A DNA stretch of 64,000 nucleotides from Gnetum montanum (taxonomy: Eukaryota > Streptophyta > Gnetopsida > Gnetales > Gnetaceae): positions 132,261 to 196,260 of the forward strand of contig MNCI01036173.1 of assembly GCA_015680685.1 (NCBI GenBank), in the 5' to 3' direction. Position 1 is the first letter of the stretch. Every line of letters begins with the position of its first letter. Shown here piece by piece: positions 12,746-25,321 of the stretch. A model generated the notes under the pieces. It had not been told where the DNA came from and ran no database searches. It saw nothing but the letters and a program-made list of their open reading frames with translations. The position numbers and the translations under genes are program-made.

Positions 12746-12755
12746 AGTGGGAGAT
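12745..12755 (+). other. Polypurine tract before 3' LTR
   Basis: GAAGTGGGAGA directly precedes the 3' LTR, as in most plant copia elements. Confidence 0.75.
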
Positions 12756-13181
12756 TTTTACATAGTGAAGGCAAATCTCTTATTATTTCCTAAATTTTCT
12801 CTCCCTTATTTTCAGTTAAGAAATTTATAACAGCCTTGCCCAATACGATGAATTAATTCCATTGTAACTACTTGTAGTCATCTTTGCCTGATTGATTGAG
12901 GAACCTTGTTGGATTGATATCCTTGACTTTGGAATATGACTTCTGTAAGTACTTGATCGTGCACGATTTTACGGTGCTGGATGCTGGAGGCTATTTAAAA
13001 GAGAGGAGAGAGAGGTGTGGGATGCACAATACACCATTTCAAATTCATAATCAAATCTGGCTACTTTCCTGTAGATTTTCCCTTCACATTTAAATGTTTT
13101 ACCATGTAAATCGTTTTCTCCTGTTTTGTTTGTTCTACTCTACAGTTTGCATTTTATGGTTCTGATTTGTTAGCATTTACA
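12756..13181 (+). repeat. 3' LTR of copia element
   Basis: Counterpart of 5050-5406. It retains segments missing from the 5' copy, including a TATTTAAA-type promoter-like stretch near 12992. The 3' end is placed at TTTACA by alignment with the 5' LTR end, with an uncertainty of a few bases. Confidence 0.8.
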
Positions 13182-13530
13182 AAGAGGTACTCAAGGAATC
13201 CCTCACAGAGCCAACAATTACATGTATAGATTCCTATGTCTGTCTTTCAAGTGAAAAATTTTGTTGATTATACAGTGTGGGTATGCTTTTTATGCCTTTG
13301 CAATGTCTGGTTGTGTACTATTGAGAGTTTTGGATCTGCAATTGATTTGACCAATATCATTTAGTTATATTATGGTATGGCATATAAAGTCAGATCCATT
13401 ACGGTTTTTTATGGATTCAGGCTATTACTGTTTTAGTGCATGCTACTAACTAGTTTCAATGATTAGGGTTGTTTCTTTCCATGTTGTTCTATCTTCTGAT
13501 TTGCTGGTGTTAAGTTAATACTAGTAGCAG

Positions 13531-16500
13531 CTGATTTGCATGTTCATTATGATATGGATACCCAGTACAAAAACATACTGACTATTGACTTTCACAGATC
13601 ATTTCATGTTGGAAGGGAAAAGTATCTTATTCCATGGTTATTGGTGATCAATCGCAAGAATTCTGAAGTTCCAATGATTGATGTACACTTGGTAGGAAAT
13701 GGTTTTTAGTTGTCTTCTTTGATTCTTCAAAATGTATTATTTATTGCGACTTCTGCTGGCTTGATGATAATTTGGTATTATGTTACAGAGATTTTCTGGT
13801 GGTGATATTCATGGTGTAACTGCAAAGGTTGTGAATATGCCTCAACAGTGTAAGTGATCTTTCTATTAGATTGGAAACTTTGTAAATTTGATTTTTTTGA
13901 GCTATTTAACCATCTTTCGTCTGGTTACATGATCTGTTTTCTTCTTAGAGTTGTATTAGCATACCCTTGGTTCATCGTAAATGAACTCTTCTTTCATTAG
14001 TGGTGCTTGAGAAATCTCTTCTTGAAAGTAAGTTAAAGATTTAAGGATACCTGAATACTTCTTTACAAGAAAACTATTTACCTTATTACTTAATTGACTT
14101 GGCTATTATGTTCAGTTGCTAATTTGCGGATAATGGACTTGAATAGCAAAAACCCTACCATGTTATGTTGGTATAAGAAGTGGTTGTCTCTTGCTTGTAT
14201 TGGTATCCTTTGCCAATCTAATAAAAGATATTGATTTAAAAGCAGGTTATTTTGTTTCGTGCTTCATAGTTCGTTGAAGGCAGCGGCTGGAGTTATTCCA
14301 TATATTTTACAAAAAACACAATATATATAAATAATGGATGAACATCTAGTGGCTTTGGTGTCTTAAGTTTTGACTCATACCAAAAAAGTGCATGGGACTG
14401 TTTTCCAATGGATACTTTGTGTTAATGATGAATTTATGCAATCATTTCAGTTTTGTAGTCATGGTGCTGGTTATCAACTTTGTCAAAGATGAGTTGAAAT
14501 ATGCATTACAAAATGTGAGAAAATGAATACATTTATAGAAAATGGTAAACTTAGATTGAGGGTGAAGGTTAAATGTTAGTATTTAAATCCTTGTTGGTGG
14601 CCCCAAGCTATTGGCTGCCCCTTTCTACAAGCATTGGAGAGGTGATTTCACCATGTTATGTGGTGTCTGTGTGAACCTCATGGAGGCGTCCATTGCCAAC
14701 TATTTGGGTATGCATGCGGAGGGTGAGGTGGTGTTGCCCATAGGGTAGGATCTATAGGATGTGGAGAGTTTCTTTGATGGGCCTATGCCATCAGAAACTC
14801 TCCAAGTCTGCTCTCTTGTAGTTGTGGCAAGAGGTAGCAGAGCTGGTGGAGAGATTCTTTGTTCAGTTCAACAATGTTTGGAAACTGTAGAGAGCACATT
14901 TTGCCTCCCTTCGGTGCATGCAGTTTGGGTGGCCAGTTAACCTACTAAAATTCTTCCTTGCTTCTCTTTGTCAGGGGAGACGAGGTTGCCTTCCTAGGCT
15001 TATTTTGGCTCTTTGGTAGGTTGCACGGCCAGTGGACCCGATGTTGGTGAAACCCCTGTTGTACGGTGCAGGCTATGAATGATGGTAGCTGAATCAGGAG
15101 GGAGCGTCCTTCTTGTCTGCCCCAACAAGTGTGGATGAGTGTGTTGGGGGGAGAGTGGGGAGGACTTCGCCAAAAGGCAAGAGGAGGAACTATGATAGAG
15201 AGAAAAAGTGGAGGAAAGGCACTAATAGGAGTTGAGGGAAACTGTGCACAAGAGTGTGCTTGAGGATTAGCTTCACACATAGATGAGGGAGGATTTGCTC
15301 AAGGTGGAGCAAGAATGCCTTAGGGGAGGAGTAGGAGGAGCCACACACTAGGGCTTTTCTTAAAGAGCAACAAATAAAGCTGAACAAAGATGTTCCCCAT
15401 GAATCCAACGCTAGACATTGGCTATGCATGGAAAGGTCTATATGTGATCATGGGGGTGAATCGAAATGTGTCATGGGCTGGACTACAGAGGTTCATCCAT
15501 ACCACATCTAGCAAGTGCCATCCGGACAAAGCCATGGATTTGAAGGCCAAGGCATAGAAACAGATAGAGGAGCAATACAAAGAGTTTCAAGAGGCTGCAG
15601 CTTTTGTGGCATCTAAGCATCACATGGATATTTTGGACTTGGCCCACATGTAGGAAAGACCACGTTGCCCTTGTACTAGACTCCCTCAACCTATCTAATA
15701 GTGAATTTCACAAGATTTAATAAGGGATGTTTGGCGGTCTGTTGCTTTTTTGGGATTTGGTTTTGAAACTAGTTGTCCAGCTAGCCTAGGTATTAGGTAA
15801 TTTTGTCTCTTCTCCCCTTCACTGTGGAATTCTGCGATGTTATTTTCTATCATCATATTTTGGGGAGCTCTACCCCCTTCTTGGGGGTGTTCCTCCCCTT
15901 GATGCTGCTCTCAAGGGGTTCTCCCCAGTGTTTTGTTTTTCCCATGTTTTGTTTTTTGGCTGTAATATAATCCTGATCTTTCTCTCTCTCTCTCTTCAAA
16001 AAAAAAAAAAAAAAAAAGAGTCAGTATTTAAAGACATGCAAATAATGAATAAGATTGAGAAAATGACTAGAAATTTAGAATTTTGCCTTGCATTTAGTTG
16101 CATCTCAAAACTTATATTTGAAACCAGGGAATACTTGTAAGAAATCTATTTGCCTAGTTAAAACATCAATATAGAACAGGCAACTTGTTTTGCGGGAATG
16201 CTATTCTTGAGACTTTATGTTCTGATTGTTTTTTAGATTTAATTCTATAACTGCTGTTAATTTGTTATGCTATCTTTGTAGATGCTCTGTTAATGGAAAT
16301 GCACAGTAGCAGTAGAAATTATCCACCAAGAAAGTGCAAACAGCATATAATATCAAAGAAAGTTAAGAAATAAGAGGACAAAACAAAGCTTCTTTATTAC
16401 TACTGAAAGCAAGCATGGCATTCTTCAGGTTTAGCTCAAATCAAACAGCAAAGCTTGAAAACCAAAAGATAACTTACAGCAATATCTCCAGTATTGGAAA

Positions 16501-19500
16501 TTTTGTAATGTGAATGTGTCAAGTTGTTTCTTGGTCATGGTAGTTAGGTTTTATATTCTCATGTTGTGTACCTTGTTGTGAGGTTGAGTAGTTCTATGTT
16601 GTATGTGGTCCATGGTCCCATGTGATTAGGATGTGCACAAATCTATAAATATAATGTGCACGATGTCTTTTTTATTTAAGCCAAGGTAGAAGACGAAAGT
16701 GGTGGTGAGTAATGGTTTTAAATGTCATTTATAGGTGGTTAGTAGTGTTGATGTGCTGTTAATAGCATAATGAAGAGTGAAGAAGTGTGGTTGAATGCTT
16801 ATTCATGAGTAGTTCATGAGGAGAGTGGCAATGTGCTCATTCATTGCCCACTCTCAAGCTCAAGCATAAAGGGGCTCTTTTTCCTCGTACTTTTATATGT
16901 ACATTCAAGAGAGAGGCATCATTCTGCTGCAATACAATTCCATTTCTTCAAGTTTTGTGTGTGTTTTGCTCAAGTCCACTGTGCTGGAGCTCTTTTAGCT
17001 TCACTTACGTTCTTCTTCTTCTCCTGTTCTTGCAATATCATGTTTCACAATTGATTTCTCTCATTTATCGCAACTTCTCACAATTTTCTTTCATTCTCAC
17101 AATTTAAGGATCTTATTCTTGCAACTATGTTTCATATTTTTCTCAATTTATCTCAGTTTCTTTTACTTCTTTAGTTTCATAAGGGTTTCTCACTACAAAA
17201 AATCAGTAATTGAATGCACATTGCACCAAGATTGAACTTGAAATTAGTTTACAATTGTTTTTGTTGAAGTGTTTGATTGATCCTAGACTTTGTGTGCAGC
17301 ATTTAAAATGATTCAAGTCTTTGAAATTTGAGATTTCGAAGTTTTTTGTACGCATGGCCCTTCAGCGCTATTGGCTTTTCTCCTGATGGCTCATTTTTAG
17401 TGATTATTAGTGATCATGATCTAAGTGCAACCTCTGCCAACTCGTGCTAGACTCACGCTAGTCTTGACTCTTTGTTTTCCATAGATTGTGACCTTTTCAC
17501 AGATGTGGCTTCCTCATGGCTCACTTGCTGCATTTGATGCAATCTCAGCATGACTTGCATTAGGAGACTTTCAGCCTGTTTTCTTGCCACCGTGACCTAT
17601 CCAACTTGTGTCTATATTGCAGTGAGAGAATTTGAAGACTTGAAGCCACCTCATGGTTCTATCGCTTTTGCATGCCTACTTAACATCTAGGCTCTGTGTT
17701 GAAGGTGAGCGGAAGCATGAAAATTTGATCTGGACTCTTTGCATGTTTATTTCTTGATGTTGCTGGACATAATTTGAGGCGAAATGTGAAGAATCCTTTG
17801 AAATTTGGCTTTATCACTGGAACCTACTGGAATTTGCAAGAATCAATATCTTATCGATCTCAGTTGCTCGGATTCTTGTTGCTGGAGTGATGGTAATAAA
17901 TGACATTAATCTCCATCAATTTTCTTCACCCAAGCATCTAGAAAATCGATATGCTTCAGCTCGAAAATGAACATATTGCAGTTGGTCACCAAAAATCGAC
18001 ATAAATTGATTGGCATAAACTTGAATTTTTTGAATGCTTGATGTGAATGATTTCTCATCTGTTTTGCCTTGAATTTTCTTTAAATTTGCATAACTTTAAT
18101 CAAAGAGCATAGATCTGGAGAAGACTCAATGATTTGATGCAGATCTGAGACAAAAGGAGTGAAATAATGGAGAAACTTGAACTTTGACATAAAATGAGAA
18201 TGTGACAATCTTGAAATTGCATCATTTTATCAAAGATTTGATGCTAAATGACTTCTAATTTTCATAATGACTAGGAAATGACTTGAATGAATTAAAATCT
18301 TCATGACTTTGATGACAATGAATCAAATGATGATCAAAGCATCAAAATATGAATTGAAATGAAATAAAATGAGATCAAACTTGATCAATTTTCCTCTTCT
18401 TCCTTTAAAGCTATTTCTTGAATTTTTTTGATGATCTTGTAGATATTGTAAGATGTGAGAATTGTGAGATCAAGGATTTTTGAGAGATTGAGAATTATGA
18501 GATTGTAAAATCATTGTGAAGGATTTTGGATATGAAATTGATATGGGGGGCTTATGAACAGGGAGAAAGCTTGAAAGATTCATGAAACATGAATGGAGGG
18601 CTGTAGATCTGAAAATGTTAGAGAATGCTTCAGAATTCATGAATCTTTATTGTTGAAAATTCTGATCTTCTCGAGAAACCTCAATGCTTACAATGGAGAA
18701 AATCCTCAAATCCATTGATATAGGAGTAAGAGAGAAGGTAAAACAAAATTACAAAACTTATGGCTGCTCACTCCCTCACTCTCTTGACTTGATTCTGAGG
18801 CTCTTGACCTCTATTTATGGTAGGGGAGAGAGGCTTGGCCCTCCTTCATGTGATTGTTATCCCTTTTATTTTGTTAATTTTTAATGGTTTTTCCTTGACA
18901 TACAACTTTGATTTTTAACTTTTTGGACTTGAAATTTGAGAATGGCAACAATGACAAAATTTGGCATTGGCCTAAAAGTTGACACTGCACACACTGATAA
19001 CTGAATACCCCTGACTTTTTCTATAGCATATTTGTCCTTGTATAAATGTTATTAGGGTTATCTAGGGTGACACCCTAAAATTAAATTGGTTCTAGTTTTA
19101 ATCTAGACACAACATAATCTTAAAACATAACAAAAGGAGACAATCTTAGAACAGCGTAACATGATTTTACACCAACATATAAACTTAAAATAGGTTTGGC
19201 TTTGCAATCTGAAAGTTTGATGTTCTAACTCAAAGTTTTGGTAAGATTTTGTATTACATGTTTTCAGCCAATAAATGGTTTTAGATTTTTCAGATTGTAA
19301 TTTAGTCTCACATTTGTTTTCACCATTTACCTGGTCATAATCTTCCGGAATCAAGGTATTCTCCCTTTTCCATTCTGCTTTGGTAAACTAGCTAGTTTTT
19401 TTTTTGGTCTGGCTGGTTTCCCCCACCATGATTTTCTGGAATGGTAGCTGATCATATTTTTTCTTATTTGCAATGATTTGTCTTTGCAGAGTTACTATCC

Positions 19501-20376
19501 ATTTTCTGTAATACCATGAAACTTCACATTGAAGTCCACATGAATGTCCTGCTTAATAATTATTTCTTGGGAAATAAGATTTTCATTGTGACCGAAATAA
19601 AATGTCAGTTTATGGCATCTTCATCCTCTTGAAGGATATGCCAATTTTGGGCTCAAGTATTCAAAGTCAAGAATAAGAGACACTTAAGTCAAGAATAAGA
19701 GACACTTAAGTCATGAACACGCACTTTGTTTATGCCAATTCATTTAAATATGCTGAAATAGCTGAATGTAATCCTGCTAAATCTTTTATTTCATGGGATC
19801 AGATGTTGCTAGCCATGATGACATTCCAAAGGAATTTTGGAATCCTGAACATTGGCCAAAGCGTATACTTGTTAGATACTTTTGGTATGTTCTGCTTTGT
19901 ATAAAATTTCTACTTTGCTGATAATATTGAATAAATTTTCTATAAATTGAATTATTTAGGTGTATTTTGCTAAAGTAACATCTGATTGCTTCAGCAAAAT
20001 TGTGTTAATGGGGATTCTTTGAATCAGGGAGGAAGTTTCAGATGTTGATATATCCGGGGGATTTTATACACTTTTTGGTTCAGGTAATTTTAACTAGTTC
20101 ATGAGCTATCGTTTTATTTTTGAAAATTGGTTATCAGTTTTAAAGTATTCTGTTTGAAATCTGAGACAGGTTTTCTTCTAACCGTCGTTCTTACAGTGTA
20201 TATATTACAATCTTCCAAGGAAAAAGTTACAAGGTACGCTAACTTGTCTTTTCGTTTGTGTTGTGGTGGTGATTTCTGTAAATGTGAAATTTACTTGGTT
20301 TATGTCTTGTTTTAGGTTTGTTCGGGAGAATGTTGTAGAGACCTCCATGTTAACAGAAGAATCAAAAGTCGAATGA
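13531..20376 (+). CDS. Host gene, 3' part: protein with C-terminal transmembrane segment (5' exons not found)
   Basis: Six exons join without a stop or phase error: 13531-13691, 13789-13849, 19803-19884, 20028-20083, 20170-20233 and 20316-20376. All introns are GT-AG (donors GTAGGA, GTAAGT, GTATGT, GTAATT, GTACGC). Together they encode 160 residues and a TGA stop at 20374. The product has a soluble part (HVGREKYLIPWLLVINRK, VPMIDVHL, RFSGGDIHGVTAKVV, DDIPKEFWNPEHWPKRILV), then one hydrophobic span (about residues 115-132, GFLLTVVLTVYIL) and a short charged tail ending EESKVE. That predicts a tail-proximal single-pass membrane protein. I do not recognise the family. In contrast to its surroundings it carries no stop or frameshift, so it is probably a live gene. 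The third intron listed here spans 5.95 kb and contains a LINE. Exons upstream of 13531 are missing; the copia element probably lies in an upstream intron. Confidence 0.75.
14588..16019 (+). mobile_element. 5'-truncated LINE with poly(A) tail, target-site duplication and J-domain
   Basis: The insert is bracketed by AGTATTTAAA (14578-14587 and 16023-16032; 13 bases with one mismatch if extended to 14575 and 16020) and ends in 20 A (15998-16017), the hallmark of LINE retrotransposition. It begins within domain X (FYKHWRGDFTMLCGVCVN, EGEVVLPIG, PTKILPCFSL) and continues through a Glu-rich stretch (15170-15400). It ends with a J-domain-like segment at 15438-15640: YVIMGVNRNVSWAGLQRF, then CHPDK, then EEQYKEFQEAAAF. 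About 300 bases of 3' UTR follow. Several stops are present. It sits in an intron of the host gene in sense orientation. Confidence 0.85.
15438..15640 (+). pseudogene. J-domain-like C-terminus of LINE ORF2
   Basis: From MGV to HPDK the spacing is the same as in a canonical DnaJ J-domain (L/M-G-V to HPDK, 27 residues inclusive). HPD at 15519-15527 is intact, and it is followed by an amphipathic helix (QIEEQYKEFQEAAAF) where J-domain helix III lies. One TAG interrupts the loop after HPD. A stop closes the frame soon after, so this module would be the very C-terminus of the LINE protein. J-domains stimulate Hsp70 ATPase. A role in the LINE is inference. Confidence 0.65.
16020..19802. other. Intron sequence with possible LTR remnant
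   Basis: Remainder of the large host-gene intron. About 16500-17210 has an LTR-like look: TATAAATATAATG near 16644, then a long pyrimidine-rich stretch. I found no partner copy or coding region. About 17700-18880 is rich in GAT/ATGA words and has only a 66-codon frame. No recognisable gene. Confidence 0.4.
19664..19707. repeat. 22-bp tandem duplication
   Basis: AAGTCAAGAATAAGAGACACTT occurs twice back to back, just upstream of a host-gene exon. Confidence 0.9.
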
Positions 20377-21260
20377 GACTTCTATGCATATCATGCAGAC
20401 CCGGCAAATGGTAAGTGGCAAGGAAAGCTAGTCTGTATAGGATTTTGATGGAACCTTTTTTCAAGAAATGAAAATCTTCAATTAACCACCTGTTTTAGAT
20501 CTGCTAATTTCAAATAATGACTCCTGGATGTATAGGAGCAACATGTTTGCTTACCAAGTTTTCCATTGCCAAAAATTTTAATCTTAAAGCTATTATTTGA
20601 GTTCTGAATGTTCGCTGGTACAAGCAGCTGCGTCAAATGTTTATGTTCACAGATGCTGGTCTATTCAACAATCTGGACATGTTAACGTTGCTTAATTGGA
20701 GAGTGATAACGTAATCAGGAATCATGTAATGCGTAGGCATGTTCGACATTAAACATGATAATTATGTTAATTTGATAAATTATTGTAGACTTACTTCCGT
20801 AAAGACAATGGTGTTTGGAGGCCGTAAAACGATGTTTTCTGTTTCAATTTGTTGACATTTTTCCACACCAAACATGAACCTGAACTACATATATACTCGA
20901 GCAACAGAATGCGTCTGCGTTTGCCTCTGCATTCAAGGCAGTCTTTGTTTCTATGAAATAATTAGTCTCCATGCTTTTGGAATACGGCATACATCTTTGA
21001 TGCATGCTTTTGTACTAGATATTAGGTTTTAATTATTTCAGTTATTTGTCAAAATTAACCACTTTCCCATGATCATAACTTCCAGCCTGCGGTTCCAAAA
21101 ATGCAACTGCTAGAACATTTGATATAGCTGCTCCAGAGGAGAGGAGAGATGCCAGTTAGATGATGTTTTTATCTTGAATCCTCGCAACTATGTGATTTGT
21201 ATCTCGAGGGTTTATGTGAGATGCTTATTAAAATAAATAATAAACATAATAATCATGGTG
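20377..21260 (+). other. Likely 3' UTR of the host gene, with a spliced UTR intron
   Basis: After the stop, a consensus donor GTAAGT at 20411 and an acceptor (TTCCAG, 21081-21085) could define a UTR intron. The downstream segment contains AATAAA at 21232-21237, a possible polyadenylation signal. There is no transcript evidence in the sequence itself. Confidence 0.4.
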
Positions 21261-23287
21261 GTCATTCCAAGGCTTTCTGTACCAGGTAGTGTAGCTCAAT
21301 TGCCAGTTAGTAAATTGCAACTTTTCGTTTTGGTCGTGTTTTACATGGGCATGCTTCTGGCTTATTCGGCTAAGACTTCCATCCTTCGACCCTTTTTGCA
21401 ACATATTTCCGAGCTGCATGTTTCAGGATCATGGGTTCCAGATCGTCTATGACAGCATCCAAATTTTGGGTTTTAGCTCATGATGTTAGCAACTTAATTA
21501 GTGGAAAATGTTTTCTTTAATCTTCTAATGTAATATCAAAATATTAAGCATTGCATATGTTTATCAAGCTTATTATTTTAGCTGTGTCTATATAACGTTC
21601 CCCACGGGAGTATTTATCACTATCATGGCAGCATACTATATTTACAATTAGTTAATTGTCTATATAATCAATATGAAACTTACGGTATTATGTTTACAGT
21701 GAGTTAATTATCAATGTTATTTAGTGAATGTTTAAGAAATGGTTGTATATTTTTTAAATTGACATGATAGTTAACCCAGACCTATAAATATTTGTAAGAA
21801 ATTACAAGGAAATGTGTAAACTATGAAGGACAACTCAAGAGAAGCTTTCAATGTGGACATACCTTGTATTTCAGATAGCTTCTTGTTTTTATTAGTTTTG
21901 TTTGTTTTGCATGATATTAGAGCTAGGTTTATGTTGATCAAATTGATCACTTCAAAATCATGGTGGTCATGAGGTAGGTAAGCACATTTAATGTGAGCCT
22001 AATTATAAACATTGGAAAGTCATTTTTCACTTTTATATTTCTCATAACTATAAATGTGAGCCTATGAAAATTGTAGCTATTAATTTAATCAATTATAGCC
22101 TTTTGTGCCTTGGTTTAGATTCTTCTTGCTCAAATCTTGTCATGGTAAGTTAAATTCTTCATTAATTGTGTTTATTTAAATTTAGTAATTTATGTCTTCA
22201 TGTTTTTTGAAGCTTAATTTTAGTAATTTATGTCTCTTTATTTAATTTATAATTTAAGTTGTGCACATTTTCTTTTTTTGATTGTTTTATATAATTTTAA
22301 TACAACCTTGCAATGGTAATTGACATAGCAATTGTTCTACAAAATATTGCATGGTGGTAAATAAAAGATGCAACTGCATGGTTCTTCAAAGAAGAAGCAC
22401 ATAATTAAATATGCTTCTCCAAAGTCCTTAGAGGATATTGTCATAGATTCATTATCTCCATCACCATTGCCACAAGCTATAACTCATGGTGATTCTACTC
22501 ATGGTGAAGAAGCTAACATCTATGAAGATTAAGTTGCATTCAGCAATGGCAAAACATTATAATGCTATTGCAAATATGTCATAGAGTTCTCACCTATAGT
22601 TGATAGAGAAAAAAATACATTTGTTATTTGGCACCAAAATGCATCATACAGTGTCATCATTATGATCTCAAGTTGGCATTAGAGTTGGCCAATCAAGGTT
22701 TCTATGCAAAATTGATTTGAATTGGATTAGAGACATTTTTTTTTTTGAGTTTGCAGTGTACAAGTATTCCTTGTTGGTTTAAAATTTTATTAGAACATGT
22801 GACAATGGTTGGTTTATCTTTTAGTATGGGTTGAATTCACAATTTGGAAAAATGCAGAAGATATTTCTATGATTTTGCTTCCAAAAGGTGAAGACATTTT
22901 GATTTGAAGACCACCTTATTTCCAAAACATTATGTATGGGATTGCTTCAACTCTATAAATAGTTAGAGTAAGGTTTGTTCATCACCATTAGGAAGAGTGC
23001 TTCTTACACAATTAAGAATGTCATATTCAAGTTTGGTGGGGATCATAGCCTATTGAGTCTTTGTTAGAGGTAGAAGAAATCATAATAATTAGTTGCTACT
23101 AAACTTTCTCCACACTATAGTAAAGGAAGAGAGCCTAGCAAGCCCATTAGATTGGTTGTCTATTCAAAAGGACTTAGTGAATGATGCACTTGGTTTCTAT
23201 TACACATCACAAACTCATTTCTTCTATGACTATTTGATTTCTACTTGTCATAGTTTTTAAAAATTTGAGATTGAATGATATTGCCAC

Positions 23288-24297
23288 AGTGGTGGAGAAT
23301 AAGGACAAAGAAATGGTATTCAAGTGGTTTGTAGAATCATTCTCAAAGGAAGAACATACAGAAATGGAGATTTCACTAGTTAAATAATTAGAGAATGTTC
23401 AAGCTAAGGGTTGGTTAATACCTCCTAGTGATTATATCTCATCATTTATGATAAAGTTGATTCTTAACCATTGTTAGTTTGAGAATAAAGCTGTTGAGGA
23501 TTTATTTTCATTGTTTATTGATTAGATTAATTAACTAATTTTTATATTTCACTTAGCATAATCATGGCTAAAGAGACATCAATAATCATATGCCTAATCT
23601 AATCTAAATTATACAAGGATAAGGGTCACTACTAGTCTAAATGAGAAGATAGTGACCTACAATCACCTAAGCTATACTAAACATTAAAGTTAGTTTGTTC
23701 ACAGATTATGATACAATCATTCGTGATACTTTTTGATCACCATTGTTGGATATGGTGTTAGTGAACTAGTGTAGCTTAGTTTACATCATATATGATCATT
23801 GTTGAGAATTTTATTCTAATAATAAGGACCTATTATCAACTGGAGATGCAGGGATAGATGACATGGTCTTACTGTCATGTGTAAACAATGAGGTGTTAGC
23901 CTAGTTGTAAGACTCTTGATTTGAAAACTTGAAGTCATGGGTTTGATTTTGTTAGGTAATGTTAAGTTATAAAGTTTTGATTGAACTATATATATTGGGC
24001 ATCCTTATATTACATTTATTTTAGGATTCCAACACCCCTACCGGTAAGTACAATTACTTGTTCCATAATTAGACAACATAGAACAAAATTCCAACATGTA
24101 CACTTGATTCCTACATCATCATTAGTAATGCAATTAACATGAAATTATCTAGGCCTTCTAGGTTTATTTGGGTTGAGAGATGGGTTCCACCAATGTTTTG
24201 AAAATTAGGAAATCATAAAAATTAGCTTCCCTAAACCTTAAACCCTTAACCCCAAACTCTAAATCCTAAAAAATTGTAACCCCTAAACCCTATTAAG
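23288..24297. repeat. Direct repeat A ending in telomere-like array
   Basis: From ATAAGGACAAAGAAATGG onward this region is highly similar to repeat B at 25718-26745. Shared blocks run to GATGGGTTCCACC and the following CCCTAAACC stretch (24229-24297). Decayed frames (KDKEMVFKWFVESFSKEE) are common to both copies. The family is unknown. Confidence 0.8.
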
Positions 24298-24300
24298 GAA

Positions 24301-25321
24301 ATGTTACATAATGCAGTAGGATGGAAGGATATTGAAGGAATAGATGAAGATGATTTTTCATCCACCATCAGATACAAACTTTTCAAAAATATTGTTCGAA
24401 TGGCTAGAGAATATTCCATAGTGGTAAGTAATGATTTTCTATTTGATTTGACAATTTTAAATTACATCACAAGTTACTTTAAAACTAAAGTGTTGGATAA
24501 TAAGTAGGATAAAGATAAAAGTTCCTTCATAAATGCTTTGGTACAAAATGAAATTTTAAAATAAGAATCTATAGTAGACATTCAAATAAAGAGAATTATA
24601 TCAAAGATTTTAAAAAGTATTAGAATGAGGTGTCCAAGGCATTGGATTTAGTAGATGCTCAAGCAAAAGAACTCTAATATATAAAATAAGTAAGAATAAG
24701 TGCAAGTTTAAATAGAGATTTTGAATTGCTCAATAGAGTTTATGAGTTGACAATGAAGAATGTAAAGTTGAATTTCAATAATAAAATTTTGAAGGAAGAT
24801 TACTTTATTACAAGAATTGAGAAAAATGTAGATAGTTGGTTGACCTAGAAGTGCAAAAATCTAGAGCTGAATAAGAGTTTACGAAAGAAAAGAAAAAGCA
24901 TGGTAACATAATGAAAATGTTACAAGTTCAAGAGCATGTAGTTATTGATGACTTTGTTATACTTTATGAACAACTTTTAAATTCATTGATTAAATCCGAC
25001 AATGATCTACTTGTTGTACCATCTATGTGTCCATCATTACTATAAGTAGCATTCAATGATATCTACAAATCTACCGTCAAAGAATCAAATATGAGTCAAC
25101 CAGAGTCTATTGTTGATCAAGATTCAAAATCTCCATTGTCTTCAACTCCAAAAGTTGCACCTAAAGTTCGTAATGAAGAATACTTCTCTAGGTATGAGAG
25201 AAGTTTCATAGTCCTTTACTATTTTTCAAAAATTTTAAAATGTAGATATAGATTCTATGGCAGAGCATATGTTGAAAGAGATAATGCCCTAATATCTCCA
25301 GTCGTTCAAGTTAACATTTAA
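24301..25321 (+). other. Two short unknown ORFs between the direct repeats
   Basis: A 68-codon frame at 24301-24507 (starts MLHNAVGWKDIEGIDEDDF) and a 76-codon frame at 25091-25321 (starts MSQPESIVDQDSKSPLSS) stand out from the stop-rich surroundings. Between them, short frames with Lys/Ile-rich content suggest one decayed protein. No known domain recognised. Confidence 0.3.

Larger units (their letters stand above)
5050..13181 (+). mobile_element. Ty1/copia LTR retrotransposon, degenerate, interrupted by LINEs
   Basis: Two related LTRs (5050-5406 and 12756-13181) flank a primer binding site, a decayed gag, the end of a copia reverse transcriptase, an RNase H and a polypurine tract, in that order. 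The gap between gag and RT (about 6300-10640) is filled by two LINE fragments in opposite orientation, and protease and integrase are not detected. Another stretch (about 11210-12330) separates RT from RNase H without copia similarity. No convincing target-site duplication was found, so the outer boundaries are approximate. The element lies upstream of the identified exons of the host gene and may sit in one of its introns. Confidence 0.85.
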
